From the NCBI GenBank assembly GCA_015680685.1, contig MNCI01017670.1, forward strand, positions 27,104 through 50,821: DNA of 23,718 nucleotides, given 5' to 3'. This document shows, piece after piece, positions 19,085 through 23,718 of this stretch; positions within the stretch are counted from its first letter, which is position 1, and every line of letters begins with the position of its first letter. Below the pieces are notes generated by a model. That model worked only from the letters and a program-made list of their open reading frames with translations, was not told where the DNA came from and did not search any database. The DNA comes from Gnetum montanum. Its lineage: Eukaryota > Streptophyta > Gnetopsida > Gnetales > Gnetaceae. A program made the translations under genes and the position numbers.

Positions 19085-19965
19085 TTGATAGCATTTTTGA
19101 GAGTCCCAGTAGCTTGTGGACAACATATTCCAATCTAATTAACATTTTTGGTCAATTAAGTTGTCAATTTCATTGGTGTAGCTTGTTTGACCTTAGCATT
19201 TTTGGGTGTAACCTATCCTTAGTGTTTTTGGGGCATAGTAATATTAGTTTTTCATCATTTTGTAGCATCTTTCATTAATTTCATAGAGATTTTCATCTCA
19301 CCAACAATTTTTAGGCAAATCTAGGATTTTCCACAATGTGTTTGACAATACTTGATTTCTTTCGAGGATTTCTTGAAAAGGCTTGACAACGTAGAGTAGA
19401 GGAAAGGGGAATTGTCAACATTTTTTAGGCATTCAAGACAAGATAATAAGAGATTCTCAATATTTCCAAGCATTCCAGGCAAAGAGAGAGGCATCATGTT
19501 CCATCCCAAGTCAAAAGAGTAACACTTTTAGCTATCTTTACACTATTTTGGTGTGAACACTAGCATTTTTAAGGATCTTGAGACAATAAGGTTTTTGATT
19601 TTTCCTAGTAGAATGAAGGGTTTTGAGATTTTTCCTTGCCAAATGTGGTAGTGTTATTGACATTCGTATGCCTAAAATCATAACATTTTTGGATTTTTTT
19701 CTACTAATAATGGTAATGTTTTTAATTCTCACCCTTCAAAAAATTACGAATATGAGTTTGTTGATCCCTAAATCAATAATGTTGTTGATCTCCTACCTTA
19801 CAAGGTAGCATTTTTGATATTTTGGATTTTTTTCGTCAAGGGGAGGATAGCGTGTGAGTTTCCTAGTCTATGAATGCTCAACATTTTTAACCTTTTTTGG
19901 CTTAGAGGCCATCATTTTTGAGATTCTTGACTTTGGAGGTCAACATTTTTATAGTATTAGGTTGG
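19085..19965. repeat. Dispersed array of CATTTTTG-like motifs
   Basis: About a dozen copies of (A/G)(A/G)CATTTTT followed by G or A lie at 19091, 19141, 19194, 19304, 19422, 19561, 19682, 19808, 19881, 19912 and 19943 (approximate starts), spaced 30-130 bp, all in one orientation. Several are followed by GAG or GGAT words. The linkers differ, so it is not a simple satellite. Confidence 0.5.
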
Positions 19966-20069
19966 GGGGAACATTGAATAATACAAAAGTTGACATTGTT
20001 CGACCTTATTCCATTGCTTCTAACTTGTGATGTGCTCTCGTGCTCAGCCTTTTCCTAGAGGATACCTTT

Positions 20070-20908
20070 TGAGAAAACTATTTTTCGCCAACCACGATAT
20101 TGTATCTATGATATTGTATTAACGATATTGTAGCTATGATATCACAACCCTACCTACGTCATCATTGATATGATGTATCAGGAATTGTGTGGTCCTATAA
20201 ATATCGACACTTGATCGCAGTAGTGACAACAATTTTATTCCACAGCTTAGAGTGAATGCTTATAGTGTGGTGTTAAGCAATTGTACAACATCTTTATTCA
20301 AGTGGATTGTACTTAGGCACAATTTATGAGTGGAAATAAAGATCAAGATTATTTTCCATCATTGTAGCATTCACTTAGTTTTTTTTATTTTACTTAGCTA
20401 ATTTCCTACTTAGGTTAAATTCCATGTTTACTTTAACTTAGTTCTTTACATTACCAAAGCACTTTACTTTTCATGTTCATTAGTAAGGTAAAATGAGTAT
20501 GATTGATTTCAATCATATAAGTTTAATCGTTTGGTAACCTAGTAGTGGGTTCACTTGATTCACTTAGTAGTGAATTCACTTGGTAATTCTAGTAATGGAA
20601 TGAATGCTCATCACCACAAGATAAAGTAGATTTACATTTTTGTTATTGCTTAGAATTAGAGTTACCTTCACTTTTATTATGGAAGTAATTAGGAGTAAAT
20701 TGAGCCAAGAACATCAACAAATCATATGCCTCACTAAGAGTGAAACCATAAACTTTCACTTCACTAACTTGAAGTAGGAAGACAACGATCATGAACCTAC
20801 AATCAATTCCTAGCATACTTACATTGTTCATCCATGAATTATGATCTAGTTTTGTGCCTGCACTTGTGGCTTGTATGGTAGAGTGTTGTGATACCCTACC
20901 ACTCATTA
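20070..20908 (+). repeat. 5' LTR of element C (family III, about 839 bp)
   Basis: The start is put at TGAGAAAACT; the end ACTCATTA is followed by the primer site. U3 holds four GATATT/GATATC units at 20096, 20110, 20124 and 20138, exactly 14 bp apart. TATAAATA lies at 20196-20203 and AATAAA at 20335-20340. The R/U5 block TTTATTCAAGTGGATTGTACTTAGGC is shared in part with A, B, D and G (split here: 20303-20328). The start is less certain than the end because the first bases differ from TGATGA. Confidence 0.8.
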
Positions 20909-20927
20909 TGGACACCATTGATAGGGA
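20909..20927 (+). promoter_or_regulatory. Primer-binding site of element C
   Basis: TGGACACCATTGATAGGGA follows the LTR end directly. It corresponds to the tRNA-Asp-type site of F with one inserted A and three transitions. Confidence 0.7.
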
Positions 20928-21019
20928 TATGTCAATGTTTGCTTAGTAGTTGATGTTATAGAGTTCGTTGTATTAAAAATCATAAAGTTTATTCTTAATA
21001 GTTTTAATCAACCTTAATA

Positions 21020-21046
21020 ACACACACACACACACAGACACACATA
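21020..21046. repeat. (AC)n microsatellite in the leader of element C
   Basis: ACACACACACACACACA with one G interruption then ACACAC. It lies between the primer site and gag and has no counterpart in F, so it grew after insertion. Confidence 0.9.
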
Positions 21047-21068
21047 CCTAAAGAGTAAAATATACAAC

Positions 21069-21342
21069 ATGGCTTGAACACTTAAGAAGAAGTTATCACA
21101 TACCAAAGAGACACAAAAAAGTCATGACAAGAGAGATGAAGACTGGAGTGTGCCTATGCAAACCGAGATTTCATATGCTCATACAGATTCATATTATCTT
21201 GACTTCACATTTATCTTCCATTAGGATGAACAGCTAAGATGGAAAGATTTGTAGGGAAACATAGTTTTTCCTCTTGAATGTTCAACACCATCATGCTACA
21301 GGCAACCTTAATGAGATTGAACTTTGGTCATGCATAAGAAGG
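21069..21342 (+). pseudogene. N-terminal gag fragment of element C
   Basis: The ATG at 21069 (ATGGCT) matches that of F at 22431. The segment YAHTDSYYLDFTFIFH then DEQLRW-KDL-GNIV parallels YTHPDEYVLDFTFILH, DEQLQW-RDL-GNIV of F. Stops: TGA at 21075, TAG at 21222 and TAG at 21252; the last two stand where F has CAA and CAA glutamine codons. A frameshift lies near 21300. The fragment is cut by the F LTR at 21343. This is the region before the capsid core, and its function is not known to me. Confidence 0.8.
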
Positions 21343-22288
21343 TGATGAGATGCGAATTGCACAGGCCGCGATATCGCGTCCGATGCGATATCGCGTCATT
21401 CCCTGCGATATCGCGTACGCGATATTGCGGTTCGTCGCCAAATCTATAAATAAGAGGCGGCACTCCCCTCATTCAAAATCATAGGCGTAAAGTAGCGAAG
21501 TGCTGGCAGATTGATCACCCCAGAGATAGAATATTTTCCATGTGCCCGCAGTAGGAGTCCCCCAAGTGAACGGTTCTTTATTCGAGCAGCTTTGTACCTG
21601 AACGCAAGTTGTGTATGGCAATAAAGACGAGCTTTGTGGATAAACCTTGCAGTGCATGGATAGGTTTAATTAATGTTATTTATTGCTTTCCTAGTAACAT
21701 GGCATGAGTACGACTTGGTTACGAGCGTTGACGAACGTGTAGGGCTAGCCAAGGAATCAGCTACTCATCGCGAGTAGATTCTCTCACCCCTTCCTCCTAG
21801 AACGTGGGACAAGTACGACTTGATTATGAGCATCTATGTATGTGTATGGCTAGTCAAGGAATTGGCTGCTTGTCACACTTAGGTTAGTTAAGTGCCTTAG
21901 TATGACCGCTTTGAGCACGTGCATTACGTGTGGTAATCCCAGTAACGATTAGCATTTGGTAGCCACAGTTGCACAGTTCAGGGTGTGTACGGCAAGTGGG
22001 AATGGATACTGACGCTAGGACTTAGTGCTGTAGTTAGAATTAGTTTTAGTCTCTCAACCCTTCACCGTTAGCATAGGAGACAAATTTGAAAATACCAAAA
22101 AAAATCATATACCTCGGACTTACTTAACCATACACCATGACAACAACAAGTAAGTCTGGGAAGACAACGAACAATTAACCCCAAGTGTTCCTTGTGGCGT
22201 TAGACATTTAGTCTGTGGAGTTCGACCGGATCGCGCGTGCTACGCTCGTTTCGTATGGTTCAGTGTAGGGGTACCTCGCCACTCATCA
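21343..22288 (+). repeat. 5' LTR of element F (family I, 946 bp)
   Basis: It runs from TGATGAGATGCG to ACTCATCA. Four palindromic units lie in U3 (next entry), TATAAATA at 21445-21452, AATAAA at 21620-21625, and two U5 blocks with AGTACGACTTG(G/A)TTA and GGCTAG(C/T)CAAGGAAT. It shares the last 35 bp almost fully with LTR A and solo LTR E. Confidence 0.95.
21367..21428 (+). repeat. U3 array of four GCGATATCGC palindromes (element F)
   Basis: The first unit CGCGATATCGCG (21367-21378) is a perfect 12-bp palindrome. GCGATATCGC follows at 21385 and 21405, and GCGATATTGC at 21419. GATAT cores start at 21370, 21387, 21407 and 21421, with steps of 17, 20 and 14 bp, the same as the last four units of element A. 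The array ends 17 bp before the TATA box. Confidence 0.9.
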
Positions 22289-22289
22289 T

Positions 22290-22307
22290 TGGCACCGTTG
22301 CCAGGGA
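22290..22307 (+). promoter_or_regulatory. Primer-binding site of element F (tRNA-Asp type)
   Basis: TGGCACCGTTGCCAGGGA begins one base after the LTR. It differs from the complement of plant tRNA-Asp(GUC) at two positions, both G-to-A at CpG sites. Both are shared with B and C. Confidence 0.85.
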
Positions 22308-22430
22308 CTAAGTGTTTTTTATGCCAATTAGAACATTAGGAAATTTTCCACATCGTTGTGAGCCTTAACGAACCCTTGGGTTAATCAGTTAATCAAGAAC
22401 ATATATAACGGTGAACAACACACCAGTAAA

Positions 22431-23718
22431 ATGGCTTCTTCTCAAAAAATTAGCTTACCTAAGGATAATATAGAAGACAGTCAGCATCATACACATAACC
22501 AAAATTGGCCATGTCCTAAACAATCTAAGGTGACATATACTCATCCTGATGAGTATGTACTTGACTTTACTTTTATTCTCCACCAAGACGAACAACTACA
22601 ATGGAGAGATTTACAAGGTAACATCGTGTTACCCCCGGATCGATCAGTCCCTAACATGCTTTTCCGTGCTTTGGCACAGATGGGCATGTAAGAACTATTT
22701 GTGAAATACGTTTTGGATAACTTTGACACAAGGGATTATCATCCCACAAATGCCCAACGTATTCGGGACGAAAGGCAGGAGAGCCAACATTCATTGTTGA
22801 AGGGCAAGGTCCCCCATGTCCTTAGTGAAATAGGAGACGAGGAACCCCTCACAATGGGTTTCTTAGAAAATGATGTTCCTCCTCCTCACAATGGTGAAGA
22901 GGTTAGGCATCAGGGCCTTCGATCAACTGTACATGCTACAGGCTCTGATCCCCGTGAGCACCAACTGTTCACGGTAGGAACAACCACTCACACTAAGGAC
23001 GGACACTTAGATCGTTACAACGATCGGGGCCGAAGCAGCCGAAGAGAAGGTAAGAAACATCACCATGGTGATGGATCCCCTTCCTCTTCTCCTTCATCTC
23101 ACCATTCACACTCTCCTTCCACATCTGGGCATAGCCACCATGAACATAAAGGGAAGGATAAAAGTAAAAAGGATGAAAGACCTCGATAGGAAGGTCGAGA
23201 GGAGTTAGGATAAGGGAAAGGACGTAGGAAGAGTAGGGAACCACCACGAAGACATCATAGACGTCATGAAAGAGATGATCATGACGAACCCCTACTCGCA
23301 ACCCGAAGCATGCTAGACATCACAGAGGTAGCTAGGATCCCCACAAGGCACTTAAAAGACAGCAGGATCAAGCATTTGGACATAAATAATATCCCACATT
23401 TTGAAGGGGGATACAACGCTGATCCTCAACATCATTTATAGGCATTCCACGATGGCTATGCCTTACAAAATATAGATAATGAGTGGCAGAAGCTTAAGTT
23501 GTTCCCAAGGACACTCATCAAAGAAGCAGAGAGCTGTTACCAGTCCTTAGAACTGGAAACCATCAGGAGGTGGAGTACGATGCTTGAATTGTTCAACAAC
23601 AAATATCAAATGTACTCCAGAGTGTCTAACTTGCGTAAGCAGATCTAAGGCTGGAAACAAGGTGCTTATGAACCCTTGGATGCTGCCATGGCCCGTTACT
23701 ATACACTGCTACATCGTT
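22431..23718 (+). pseudogene. Gag polyprotein of element F, one frame with five stops, runs off the window
   Basis: The ATG at 22431 opens one frame kept over 429 codons to the window end with no frameshift. Stops lie at 22689 (TAA), 23187 (TAG), 23211 (TAA), 23439 (TAG) and 23646 (TAA). Residues 1-86 match element C gag. A His/Ser-rich, charged linker follows (about 200-255, HHSHSPSTSGHSHHEHK), then an Arg-rich stretch. The capsid core at about residues 320-410 (FPRTLIKEAESCYQSLELE, WSTMLELFNNKY, SNLRKQI) matches element B 5630-5905. At 23439 and 23646 element B has CAA, so glutamine is the inherited residue there. Gag forms the particle; the zinc knuckle and pol would lie further on. The next amino acids after stop 22689 continue the match in frame, so this is decay and not a true end. 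Confidence 0.9.

Larger units (their letters stand above)
20070..21342 (+). mobile_element. Element C: 5' part of an Athila-like element (family III), cut by element F
   Basis: It consists of a 5' LTR, primer site, leader with an (AC)n tract, and the first 90 or so codons of gag. It stops at 21342 where the F LTR begins. The remainder must lie beyond the window, after the 3' LTR of F. Its gag aligns with that of F, so F landed in a relative. Confidence 0.85.
21343..23718 (+). mobile_element. Element F: 5' part of a comparatively young Athila-like element (family I)
   Basis: The 5' LTR, primer site, leader and gag are all in order, and gag has no frameshift. The CpG-rich LTR and intact palindromes show less methylation decay than in A or B. 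It sits in the gag of element C; the 5 bases before it are GAAGG, which should recur after its 3' LTR beyond the window. Confidence 0.9.

Noticed and set aside
19042-19808. Host exons between 19042 and 19808
   Set aside because: No domain or credible splice structure; the frames follow the CATTTTTG array.
22993-23301. Minus-strand ORF of 102 codons
   Set aside because: It is the antisense of the His/Ser- and Arg-rich linker of F gag.
22431-23718. Ciliate-like genetic code with UAA/UAG read as Gln
   Set aside because: The elements, primer sites and LTR layout are plant-like, TGA stops and frameshifts also occur in neighbouring copies, and related copies keep real CAA/CAG codons; deamination is simpler.

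Overview
The window looks like plant nuclear heterochromatin and not a gene region. I found no host protein gene, tRNA, rRNA or CRISPR array. What can be recognised is layers of decayed LTR retrotransposons inserted into one another. Most belong to Ty3/gypsy elements of the Athila type: a primer-binding site resembling the 3' end of tRNA-Asp, a Gag with a CX2CX3HX4C zinc knuckle, an extra reading frame between pol and the 3' LTR, LTRs starting TGATGA and ending ACTCATCA, and a G-rich polypurine tract. One element is chromovirus-like (LTR starting TGTGACATCCC, initiator-Met-like primer site, aspartic protease remnant). A large, repeat-rich seed-plant genome is the best guess; a gymnosperm would fit such old nested layers, but the sequence does not fix the taxon.

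Layout. 1-2735: 3' end of element A (+ strand), with a decayed env-like ORF, polypurine tract and 3' LTR. A sits inside an LTR fragment D (- strand, 2736-3082), which itself interrupts the 3' LTR of element G (- strand, 3083-3590). 3591-4017: end of the G gag. 4018-10561: element B (+ strand), inserted into the gag of G; that gag resumes at 10567-11150. B keeps gag and the env-like region, but no pol was recognised. B carries three single-N joins. One (8365) hides most of a family I LTR; the other two (9854, 10335) bracket a segment that is in the wrong orientation. 11151-12881: unassigned, with a GATGTCTC-motif array. 12882-16495: chromovirus-like 5' LTR, leader and protease remnant, interrupted by a solo family I LTR (14906-15932) with perfect CCAAC target duplications. 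16496-20069: unassigned, with a CATTTTTG-motif array at 19090-19960. 20070-21342: 5' LTR and first part of gag of element C. 21343-23718: element F, inserted into the gag of C; it is the best preserved, with 5' LTR, primer site and one gag frame that runs off the window.

The three element groups with intact LTR starts (family I = A, E, F and the remnant at 8366; family II = B, G; family III = C) share a promoter layout: an array of short palindromes, then a TATA box, then a poly(A) signal. In families I and III the palindromes are spaced mostly by 14 bp. Nothing here is likely to encode a functional protein as it stands. Most in-frame stops in A, C and F are one C-to-T change from a glutamine codon, and several are confirmed as glutamine in a homologous copy inside the same window.
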